NCBI GenBank assembly: GCA_021805275.1
Contig: JAJZFQ010000124.1
Location: forward strand, 1 to 10,860
From: Pseudomonadota bacterium
Lineage (GTDB): Bacteria > Pseudomonadota > Gammaproteobacteria > Steroidobacterales > Steroidobacteraceae
Direction of reading: 5' to 3'
Length of the DNA stretch: 10,860 bases
Under the pieces are notes generated by a model. That model searched no databases and had not been told where the DNA came from. It saw nothing but the letters and a program-made list of their open reading frames with translations. Below, piece by piece: positions 1-5,419 of this stretch (position 1 is the first letter of the stretch; every line of letters begins with the position of its first letter). The translations under genes were made by a program, and so were the position numbers.

Positions 1-47
1 ACACAACTTCTAACAGCCGCCGGACGTCCTGCTCCGCGTCCAAACAC

Positions 48-65
48 AACGTCATCACTGACGTT
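48..65. repeat. Inverted repeat AACGTCA-n4-TGACGTT
   Basis: The arms AACGTCA (48-54) and TGACGTT (59-65) are perfect inverse complements with a 4-base gap. The symmetry suits a dimeric DNA-binding protein or a small hairpin. It lies about 255 bp upstream of the outer-membrane protein gene and its partner protein, if any, cannot be named. A chance 7-bp inverted repeat is possible. Confidence 0.3.
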
Positions 66-128
66 ATGAATGGACGCTGCGCAAGTGACTTGAACCGACG
101 GGGTCGCGTGCATCCCTGCTCGCTCCAT

Positions 129-159
129 GGCGCCGCCCGCCGTCGCGGGCAGCGGCGCC
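129..159. other. GC-rich hairpin upstream of the outer-membrane gene
   Basis: Arm GGCGCCG (129-135) pairs with CGGCGCC (153-159), and CCCGC (136-140) pairs with GCGGG (145-149). This gives 12 G-C pairs, a 4-base loop and a 3-base bulge (150-152). There is no T-run on either side, so a canonical intrinsic terminator is not supported. It may be a transcript-end structure for a gene left of the window or a chance structure in GC-rich DNA. Confidence 0.4.
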
Positions 160-231
160 GAATCACGCACCCCACGAACCGACGTCACACCGCACGCTCG
201 CAGGGACAGCGATCTCTGCGGACGTCGTGAA

Positions 232-260
232 TTGACGACACCAAGGGTGCGCGATATTCA
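232..260 (+). promoter_or_regulatory. Candidate sigma70 promoter for the beta-barrel protein gene
   Basis: TTGACG at 232-237 resembles a -35 box. TATTCA at 255-260 lies 17 bp further on at the -10 position, though it matches the consensus poorly (3 of 6). Transcription would begin near 267 and leave a leader of about 54 bases before the ATG at 321. The -35 match is good, the -10 match weak. Confidence 0.35.
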
Positions 261-308
261 GCGGGAATTCAGCCTCGGCCCAGATAATCGGCACCTTGTC
301 TCGAACAC

Positions 309-313
309 AGGAG
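309..313 (+). promoter_or_regulatory. Ribosome binding site AGGAG
   Basis: AGGAG lies 7 bases before the ATG at 321, near-ideal spacing. It fixes the start of the outer-membrane protein, as does the clean signal peptide that follows. Confidence 0.7.
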
Positions 314-320
314 CCCGCTG

Positions 321-875
321 ATGAAATTCCGCACCGCGTTGATGATCCCTCTGGCTGTCTGCGCGATGAGCAGTCCCGCATTTGCCGGGCCATATTTCGC
401 CGGAGGTTTCCACACCATGGATCCCTACGTGGGGGCCAACATCGGCCTGCTACAGTACAATGAAAGCGGCGCACCGGGCTTCTCCCCGAGTGCCATCATG
501 CTGCGTGCCGGCATGCCGCTGAACCCCTATCTGGCGATCGAGGGCCGGCTGGGCACGGGACTCTCCAGTGATCAGAGCAACGGCGGCTCGGTCAGCGTCG
601 GGACTTTCGGCGGCGCATATGCCAAGGGATCTGTGGCGCTCGGACCGATTTTCTCGCTATACGGCGTCGCCGGCATTGCCACAGTCAACCTGCATCGCAA
701 CTTCCGCGACGGCAATACGACCGATACTGGTCTTTCGGCCGGCGTCGGCGGAGACGTACAGCTGCAGCGAAGCCTGGCGTTGAACTTCGAGTGGACGTAC
801 CTGCCCGGTGGCAATGACGCCGGTCATTCGTACAACTCGAGCCTATTCTCGGTCGGTGTGAACTACGCGTTCTGA
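321..875 (+). CDS. Small outer-membrane beta-barrel protein (porin-like)
   Basis: This 184-residue protein has a classical signal peptide: positive MKFR, a hydrophobic core, and a likely cleavage after SPAFA (residue 22). The mature chain of about 162 residues is rich in glycine and shows alternating hydrophobic/polar strands such as YVGANIGLLQY, YLAIEGRLGTG, FSLYGVAGIATVNL and LALNFEWTYL. It ends in NYAF, and a C-terminal aromatic residue is the usual signal for the BAM insertion machinery. Size and pattern fit an eight-stranded barrel of the OmpA-like/porin-family group (Pfam OMP_b-brl). Such proteins serve as adhesins, structural proteins or narrow channels, and the role here cannot be fixed. 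It is a single-gene unit with its own ribosome binding site, followed by hairpins. It is far too short to be a TolC-type channel for the nearby pump. Confidence 0.85.
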   Translation: MKFRTALMIPLAVCAMSSPAFAGPYFAGGFHTMDPYVGANIGLLQYNESGAPGFSPSAIMLRAGMPLNPYLAIEGRLGTGLSSDQSNGGSVSVGTFGGAYAKGSVALGPIFSLYGVAGIATVNLHRNFRDGNTTDTGLSAGVGGDVQLQRSLALNFEWTYLPGGNDAGHSYNSSLFSVGVNYAF

Positions 876-894
876 CCGGGACACCTGTCCCCTC

Positions 895-925
895 CCGCAG
901 CGCAGCACCCCGTGCTGCGCTGCGG
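895..925. terminator. Strong hairpin after the outer-membrane gene
   Basis: A perfect 14-bp stem has arms 895-908 and 912-925 and a 3-base loop (CCC). The core arm is GCAGCGCAGCA pairing with TGCTGCGCTGC. It begins 20 bases after the stop codon at 875. No T-run follows on the plus strand, so it is at best a non-canonical terminator or a 3'-end stabilising structure. A smaller palindrome, GGGAC pairing with GTCCC, precedes it at 878-891. Confidence 0.5.
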
Positions 926-960
926 AGCGGGCGAACCGGGATGGCCCGTTGTGGCCCCAC

Positions 961-984
961 GCATGGCGCGATCACGCGCCATGC
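961..984. terminator. Second perfect hairpin in the convergent region
   Basis: Arms GCATGGCGCG (961-970) and CGCGCCATGC (975-984) form a perfect 10-bp stem with loop ATCA. It lies 191 bases past the stop of the minus-strand emrB-like gene and 86 bases past the outer-membrane gene, so it could act for either transcript. There is no T-run on either strand. Its sequence is unrelated to the 895-925 hairpin, so the two are not copies of one repeat. Confidence 0.45.
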
Positions 985-1174
985 AAGAACCCGTGGTGAG
1001 GCGATCGCGGCATCCCGGACGCTGCACATGCGCTGCATCCGAATGGACCGGAACCCGGCGCGAAATAACCCATCGCGCAGCTGTCGCCATGGAGCCCCGA
1101 GCGTCGTCGTGATCACGTCATGCGCCACGGGACCAGTATAGCCCCATCACAGCAGGAAGCTCGGCTGCCGCCCG

Positions 1175-2713
1175 TCAGTGCACTGCCGAGATGTCCACCT
1201 CGCCTGTCGGTTTTGGAGACAGCCAGATCGCGCACGCAGCGATCACGAGCGTCAGCCCGCAGAAGAAAAACACCCGGTTGGTCGCAATCATCATGGCCTG
1301 GGCGCGCAATGTCTGATCAATCATGCTGGCGGCCTGAGCTGCTGAAAACCCATGGTGCACCAGGACCTCGGCGGTTCGGCGCACACCATTCATTACTCCG
1401 ACCAGCTGTGCATGCGCTCGAATGGCGTCATTTTCCCACACGGTCGTAACGATCGAGGTGGCGATTGCGCCCGAGAGCGAACGGATGAAATTCAACTGCC
1501 CAGCCGCAGCCGCGAGCTCGCCTGGATCAACGCTGCCGAGAGCGGTGGTCATCAGCGGAATGAAGAAGAACGGCAGCCCGAAACCGGTGAGGAAGACCGG
1601 CCAGGCGACCTGCGCAAAGGTCATCTGCGCGGCACCAGTGCTGCGCAGCAGCGTTACGGCCGCGAGCCACAGCACGCCGACGAAGATGAGTTGGCGCGGA
1701 TCGAATCGCTGCGCGAGTCCGGCCACGATCGGGGCGGCGACCATGGCGGAGATACCGAATCCGGCCGATGCATACCCCGCCCAGGTGGCGGTGTACCCCA
1801 TCTGTTCCTGCAGCCACAGCGGCGTGAGTACATTGACCGCGAAGAAGGCCCCCATGGCCAGGGCGAGATTCACCATCGATGCGCTGAAGCCGCGGTGGCG
1901 GAACACACGCAACGACACCACCGGCTCCCGGCAGGTCAGCTCCCAGATGAGAAACGCGGCAAATCCGATCGCGGCGATCAGCGCAAGGATGGTGATCTGA
2001 GTGGAGGCAAACCAGTCGTGATCCTTGCCGGTGTCGAGCACGATCTGCAGCGCCCCCACCCACACGACGAGCAGCCCTAGCCCGACTCGGTCGAGCGGCT
2101 GGCGGCGCAGCGCAGTTTCCTGAGTGCGCAGGATGCGCCAGACGATCGGGCCTGCGATCATCGCAATGGGCACATTGACCCAGAAGATCGACGGCCAGTC
2201 GAAGTTGTTGCACAGCAGTCCGCCGAGCACCGGACCGAGCACGGGCGCAACCAGCGTCGTCATGGACCAGATCGTCATCGCAACCGGCTGCTGGCGCTTT
2301 GGGAAGATCTGCATCAGCAGCGTCTGTGACAGTGGCATCAGCATGCCGCCGGCCAGCCCCTGGAGCACCCGCAGCAGCACCAGCAGATTGAGCGTCGGCG
2401 CCAGGCCGCACAGCGCGGAAAATACCCCAAAGCCCAGAATGGACAGCGCGAACACGCGTACCGCGCCAAATCTCCCTGCCAGCCAGCCGGTGAGCGGCAC
2501 GATGATCGCCTCTGCGACCGAGTAGGAAGTGATGACCCAGGTGCCCTCGTTGGGCGGTACCGCGAGACCGCCGGCGATATTGGGAACAGATACATTGACG
2601 ATGGTCATATCGAGCACGGCGAGGAAGTTCGCCGCGGCGAGAAGGAACGCCGCCGACCACAATGCCGCGCCGGTCATAGGCGCGGCTACGACGCTGCCCG
2701 AGTCACTTGCCAT
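1175..2713 (-). CDS. emrB: EmrB/QacA-type MFS multidrug transporter (DHA2, 14 TMS)
   Basis: This 512-residue inner-membrane protein belongs to the major facilitator superfamily, drug:H+ antiporter-2 group. Family hallmarks are visible: the TM1 motif LDMTIVNVSVPNIAG (residues 34-48), motif A GWLAGRFGAVRVF (76-88), the arginine-containing TM4 region LLRVLQGLAGGMLMP (113-127), and antiporter motif C VAPVLGPVLGG (155-165). The C-terminal half has GQLNFIRSLSGAIATSI and a last hydrophobic helix near the end. Length matches EmrB (about 510 residues). Proteins of this type export hydrophobic toxins by proton exchange, working with an EmrA adaptor. The start lies 12 bp after the emrA-like stop, so the two are one operon, and translational coupling is plausible because the ribosome binding site (GAGCGG) is weak. 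The real substrate is unknown, and the gene symbol is assigned by family and context. Confidence 0.92.
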   Translation of the reverse strand: MASDSGSVVAAPMTGAALWSAAFLLAAANFLAVLDMTIVNVSVPNIAGGLAVPPNEGTWVITSYSVAEAIIVPLTGWLAGRFGAVRVFALSILGFGVFSALCGLAPTLNLLVLLRVLQGLAGGMLMPLSQTLLMQIFPKRQQPVAMTIWSMTTLVAPVLGPVLGGLLCNNFDWPSIFWVNVPIAMIAGPIVWRILRTQETALRRQPLDRVGLGLLVVWVGALQIVLDTGKDHDWFASTQITILALIAAIGFAAFLIWELTCREPVVSLRVFRHRGFSASMVNLALAMGAFFAVNVLTPLWLQEQMGYTATWAGYASAGFGISAMVAAPIVAGLAQRFDPRQLIFVGVLWLAAVTLLRSTGAAQMTFAQVAWPVFLTGFGLPFFFIPLMTTALGSVDPGELAAAAGQLNFIRSLSGAIATSIVTTVWENDAIRAHAQLVGVMNGVRRTAEVLVHHGFSAAQAASMIDQTLRAQAMMIATNRVFFFCGLTLVIAACAIWLSPKPTGEVDISAVH

Positions 2714-2725
2714 GGCGGGTGCCGC

Positions 2726-3889
2726 TCAACCGCGCCGAGCGGTGTCGATGGTTGCCGTCATGGACAGTCCCACCCGCAACGGATGCCTCTTCAGCTCAGC
2801 CGCATCGATATCGATGCGCACCGGCAAGCGCTGCACCACCTTGATCCAGTTTCCAGTCGCATTCTGCGCCGGGATCAGCGCGAACGCGGCTCCCGTGCCG
2901 CCCGCCAGTCCCGCGACGCGGCCGTGATACACGACCGCATCCCCATACAGGTCCGAGCGCAGGGTTGCCCGTTCGCCAATGCGCACCCGCGCCAGCTCCG
3001 TCTCCTTGAAGTTTGCATTGACGTAGGCGTGGTAGATCGGCACGAGTGACATCAGAACGGCACCGACCGCGACTCTCTGACCCACCTGAACCGTGTCATT
3101 GGCGACAATGCCGCTGATCGGGGCACGGATGACCGTCCGGGTGAGATTCAGCTGTGCCTGCTGAAGTGCAGCGCGAGCAGCCTGGACCTGCGGATTGGTG
3201 TGCACGGAACTGTTCGCAGTCAGGGCGTTCTGCACGGCCCGAGCTTCGCGGGCCTCGGACAGCCGGGCGCGTGCGGCAGCGAGTGCTGCCTGGGCATCGC
3301 GAAATGCATTCTGAGCCGCACTGAGGTCCTCCGCCGAAATGGCACCGGTCGACGCCAGGCGTTCCCGACGCAGCAGATCCTGTCGCGTCTTGGTCAGATT
3401 GCTGCTCGCCGCAGCAATGCGCGCGCGGCTCGCTGTGATTTGGGCATTCAGCTGGCGAACGCGCGCGAAGTCAGCGCGCACCGCCCGCTCCGTGGTATCG
3501 AGCTGAGCCTGCGCCCGTTCGACTGCGATCCGCGCATCCGCGTCATCTAGCGTGACGAGCACTTGGCCCGATCTGACGAACTGGGTATTACGCACCGCCA
3601 CGGAGACCACGGATGCGGCCACTTGCGGCGTGATCTGCGCCGAAGTCACCGTAACGTAGGCGTCATCCGTCGTGACGTAATGCGACGCGATGAGCCACCA
3701 ATAGGCTCCGTAGCCCAATCCTGCGGCCAGGACCAGCGCGCCCAGAACACCGAACCCCAGCAGACGGCGACGGCGCAGCTTCGCATCGCCATCATGGGCT
3801 GCGTGTGGCGGCGAATCGACCGGCAGCCCGGAGCCATCGTCTCGCTGTGGCTCCGCGCCGCGGGCCGCGTGGTCACCCTGCACCGTCAT
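2726..3889 (-). CDS. emrA: EmrA/HlyD-family periplasmic adaptor of the efflux pump
   Basis: This is a 387-residue membrane fusion protein, close to EmrA length (about 390). A polar, charged N-terminal tail (1-42) precedes one transmembrane helix (about 43-67). Next come the lipoyl half-motif with TTDDAYVTVTSAQITPQV (73-90), a long alanine/arginine-rich coiled coil (about 120-250), and the second lipoyl half with TVIRAPISGIVAN (252-264). The C-terminal beta barrel includes NATGNWIKVVQRLPVRI (343-359), characteristic of EmrA. It bridges the inner-membrane transporter to an outer-membrane channel. I chose the ATG at 3889 because GGAGG lies 5 bases upstream on the minus strand. The frame stays open to an ATG at 3952, but that start would lie upstream of the operator palindrome and inside the predicted promoter. 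An ATG at 3901 overlaps the ribosome binding site. It is first in the operon, with the transporter gene 12 bp downstream. Confidence 0.92.
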   Translation of the reverse strand: MTVQGDHAARGAEPQRDDGSGLPVDSPPHAAHDGDAKLRRRRLLGFGVLGALVLAAGLGYGAYWWLIASHYVTTDDAYVTVTSAQITPQVAASVVSVAVRNTQFVRSGQVLVTLDDADARIAVERAQAQLDTTERAVRADFARVRQLNAQITASRARIAAASSNLTKTRQDLLRRERLASTGAISAEDLSAAQNAFRDAQAALAAARARLSEAREARAVQNALTANSSVHTNPQVQAARAALQQAQLNLTRTVIRAPISGIVANDTVQVGQRVAVGAVLMSLVPIYHAYVNANFKETELARVRIGERATLRSDLYGDAVVYHGRVAGLAGGTGAAFALIPAQNATGNWIKVVQRLPVRIDIDAAELKRHPLRVGLSMTATIDTARRG

Positions 3890-3893
3890 CCTC

Positions 3894-3898
3894 GCCTC
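3894..3898 (-). promoter_or_regulatory. Ribosome binding site deciding the emrA start
   Basis: On the minus strand the sequence reads ATGGAGGCGAGG immediately before the ATG at 3889. The GGAGG core at a 5-base spacing supports that ATG over the in-frame ATGs at 3901 and 3952. Confidence 0.65.
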
Positions 3899-3920
3899 CA
3901 TTGGTGCTCGTGCACGACTC

Positions 3921-3949
3921 TTTAACCGTACCGTACGGTACGGTATTAG
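3921..3949 (+). promoter_or_regulatory. Predicted promoter of the tetR-like gene, overlapping the operator
   Basis: TTTAAC (3921-3926) and TATTAG (3944-3949) lie 17 bp apart and could serve as -35 and -10 boxes. Matches are modest (3 of 6 and 4 of 6). The palindrome at 3925-3944 occupies the spacer, implying autorepression. Transcription would start near 3956, about 59 bases before the proposed GTG start at 4015. Confidence 0.4.
3925..3944. promoter_or_regulatory. Perfect 20-bp palindromic operator for the TetR regulator
   Basis: The sequence ACCGTACCGTACGGTACGGT equals its own reverse complement over all 20 bases. It lies in the 125-bp gap between divergently transcribed tetR-like and emrA-like genes, the standard place for a TetR-family operator. 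It fills the spacer and touches both boxes of the predicted tetR promoter. It also overlaps the predicted -10 of the emrA promoter. One dimer bound here would silence both units. Each half contains a repeated CCGTA/TACGG core, so two overlapping dimers could also bind. That the neighbouring regulator is the ligand is inference from position and symmetry. Confidence 0.85.
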
Positions 3950-3968
3950 CACGACTCCACGGTGTCAA
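3940..3968 (-). promoter_or_regulatory. Predicted promoter of the emrAB operon
   Basis: On the minus strand a perfect TTGACA (3968-3963) is followed after 17 bp by TACCGT (3945-3940), a weak -10 that overlaps the operator. An alternative AT-rich -10, TAATAC (3948-3943), is only 14 bp from the -35. In either reading the operator covers the promoter core. The leader before the ATG at 3889 would be about 45 bases. Confidence 0.45.
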
Positions 3969-4014
3969 GCCAAAAGCGTACACTTCGGTTCTGGAATACG
4001 ATGCGGTACGAACG

Positions 4015-4668
4015 GTGCGGGTCAAAACCGAACAGAAATCCCGGGACATCATTGAAGTGGCGGGCCAAGTGTTCCGCGCCAAGGGATTCGCCGCCGCCAC
4101 CATGGCGGAGGTTGCTGCTCGTCTGGGCGGCTCGAAGGCGACCCTGTACAACTATTTCGCGTCGAAGGAAGCGCTGTTCGCGGCGGTCATGCTCGACATG
4201 GGCCGCAAGGTGGCTGATCCGATTTTCAGCGAACTGGAGCAGGCCCGCGACGGTCGGGCCGGGATCAAGACGTTCGCGCGGCGGCTCGTGCACGTTCTGG
4301 CCACCTCTGAGGTGCTCGATTTCAAGCGCATGATGGCCGCCGAAGGCCCCCGCTCCGGGCTCGGCAAGCTGTGCTTCGCCGACAACCACGGGAGATACCA
4401 GGGAAAATTCGCAGAGTTCTACCGGCGCCAGGTGTCCATCGGCATCTTCCGCGATGCCGACCCACTGCGCGCAGCGACGCACCTTGAGGGCTTGTGCAGC
4501 GCCGGCGCGATCCATAACCTAATGGAGGGCGTCGTCGACTCCGTACCTGCGACAGAGCTCACTGCGACGGCAGATGCGGCCGCAGACGTATTTCTGCGTG
4601 CCTACGCGATCGAGCCGCCGGGACGGTCGACTCGGCACCCCAAAGTGCGGCGCGTGAAAGGCGTCTAA
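4015..4668 (+). CDS. TetR-family repressor with AefR-like C-terminal domain
   Basis: This is a 217-residue transcription regulator. Residues 11-57 form the TetR N-terminal DNA-binding domain, with the helix-turn-helix within TMAEVAARLGGSKATLYNYFASKEALF (29-55). The C-terminal ligand and dimer domain resembles the AefR/TetR_C_7 type, with FARRLVHVLATSEVLDFKRMMAAEGPR. The start is proposed at GTG 4015, giving (M)RVKTEQKSRDIIEVAGQVF, the usual opening of this subfamily. The frame is open far upstream, but that extension would encode the operator, runs into emrA on the other strand and has no family features. No ATG exists in frame before the helix-turn-helix, and the ribosome binding site is weak. 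Its divergent position and shared operator make it the likely local repressor of emrAB. The inducer is unknown. Confidence 0.88.
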   Translation: MRVKTEQKSRDIIEVAGQVFRAKGFAAATMAEVAARLGGSKATLYNYFASKEALFAAVMLDMGRKVADPIFSELEQARDGRAGIKTFARRLVHVLATSEVLDFKRMMAAEGPRSGLGKLCFADNHGRYQGKFAEFYRRQVSIGIFRDADPLRAATHLEGLCSAGAIHNLMEGVVDSVPATELTATADAAADVFLRAYAIEPPGRSTRHPKVRRVKGV

Positions 4669-4713
4669 TCGGCTGACGGAAGATCCTTTGTGGACCGGCC
4701 GGCATGGCCACGC

Positions 4714-5298
4714 TTACTCAGCCGCCTTGGGCGCGGTCAGCCCCTTGCTGTAGAAACCCGAGGCGTCGAAGCAGCACACGCGCCGCTTGCCCGCGACCAG
4801 CATCTCGCAAGTGTTACGGATTCGGCGCGCGCGGGTCTCCGATCGCCTGGCGGCGCGGATCCACTGAATCCAGTCGCGCCGCGCGCGCGCCGTGAGGCCC
4901 GACCAGAGGGCCTGAGCCCGCGGCGACGCTGCCAGCGCCCGCCGTAGATCGGGCGGAACCCGCGTCGGTGGCTCACGCTCCAGAGGGTGGATTTCCAGCG
5001 TGACCCTCTCGCCCACCGCGACACCTGCGGTTGCACGCAGCCGCACGCTCACCTTGAGCCAGTGCCCCTTCTGGCCGTCCGGCTCCAGTGTTGCGCGGAA
5101 TGAATGGCCATTGAGCGTCCCAACGACGGACACCAGACCACGCGAGGGCACTTTGGCGCTGGCCACCTTGGGCAAGAGAATGAAGCTCCACGCTCTGCCC
5201 GGTGCAGCTACAGGCCGCAGGAGCCGGGCATCGAAACGGATTGCCGTTCGCATGCCCGTCGTGCGCGCGCCACCCTGGACCTTCCGAAGTACCGCCAT
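4714..5298 (-). CDS. DUF1905 / OmdA (YdeI-like) domain protein
   Basis: This protein of up to 194 residues has two recognisable parts. Residues about 20-102 match the DUF1905 fold, with WSFILLPKVASAKVPSRG, a VVGTLNGHSFRATLEPDG core and the HWLKV segment. Residues about 116-175 match the OmdA domain (YdeI or OmpD-associated), including PPDLRRALAASPRAQALW, ARARRDWIQWI, ETRARRI and a GKRRVCCFD tail. No signal peptide or membrane helix is seen. Relatives of the OmdA domain are linked to bacteriocin or cationic-peptide resistance in enterobacteria, but the biochemical role of this two-domain form is not known to me. It is convergent with the tetR-like gene (45-bp gap) and lies 121 bp downstream of the S9 peptidase gene on the same strand. 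The start could be 5298 or the ATG at 5253. Neither has a strong ribosome binding site, and 5298 is preceded by a -10-like TATTAT. Confidence 0.85.
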   Translation of the reverse strand: MAVLRKVQGGARTTGMRTAIRFDARLLRPVAAPGRAWSFILLPKVASAKVPSRGLVSVVGTLNGHSFRATLEPDGQKGHWLKVSVRLRATAGVAVGERVTLEIHPLEREPPTRVPPDLRRALAASPRAQALWSGLTARARRDWIQWIRAARRSETRARRIRNTCEMLVAGKRRVCCFDASGFYSKGLTAPKAAE

Positions 5299-5304
5299 CG
5301 ACCC

Positions 5305-5310
5305 ATAATA
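5305..5310 (-). promoter_or_regulatory. -10-like box placed for a leaderless transcript
   Basis: TATTAT on the minus strand ends 6 bases before the ATG at 5298. If active, it would start transcription at or next to that ATG, giving a leaderless message. The -35 side is poor: TCGACA lies 15 bp upstream. No ribosome binding site is seen between them, which fits the leaderless idea or means the real start is 5253. Confidence 0.3.
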
Positions 5311-5419
5311 CCCGCTGTCAGCGCCTGTCGAGGACGTGCCCCCGAAGCGCGAATCGTCGCTCTCAGGCGCTACTCACACCGCGCCCGAGACCGCCGGCCC
5401 CATCGGATACCCCGACCGA

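Larger units (their letters stand above)
1..320. other. Upstream region without a convincing gene
   Basis: These 320 bases hold no reading frame with a recognisable protein. What can be seen is an inverted repeat at 48-65, a strong GC-rich hairpin at 129-159, a candidate sigma70 promoter at 232-260 and a ribosome binding site at 309-313 that serves the outer-membrane protein gene starting at 321. Frames open on either strand here give arginine- and serine-rich translations typical of chance open frames in GC-rich DNA. The tail of an upstream transcript could end here, because the hairpin at 129-159 is strong, but it has no T-run. Confidence 0.6.
876..1174. other. Convergent intergenic region with hairpins
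   Basis: The 299 bases between the outer-membrane gene (+) and the emrB-like gene (-) show no credible gene. The several short open frames are arginine-rich and mutually overlapping. The stretch contains two long perfect hairpins (895-925 and 961-984), expected where two transcription units converge. A 10-bp palindrome CGTGATCACG lies at 1108-1117. Confidence 0.6.

Noticed and set aside
3..230. Open plus-strand frame entering from the left edge
   Set aside because: The translation is dominated by Arg, Ser and Thr with no motif, and it crosses a strong hairpin. It looks like a chance open frame in GC-rich DNA.
1352..2080. 242-codon plus-strand open frame antisense to the emrB-like gene
   Set aside because: It is a shadow of the well-supported transporter on the other strand, with a charged low-complexity translation and no family features.
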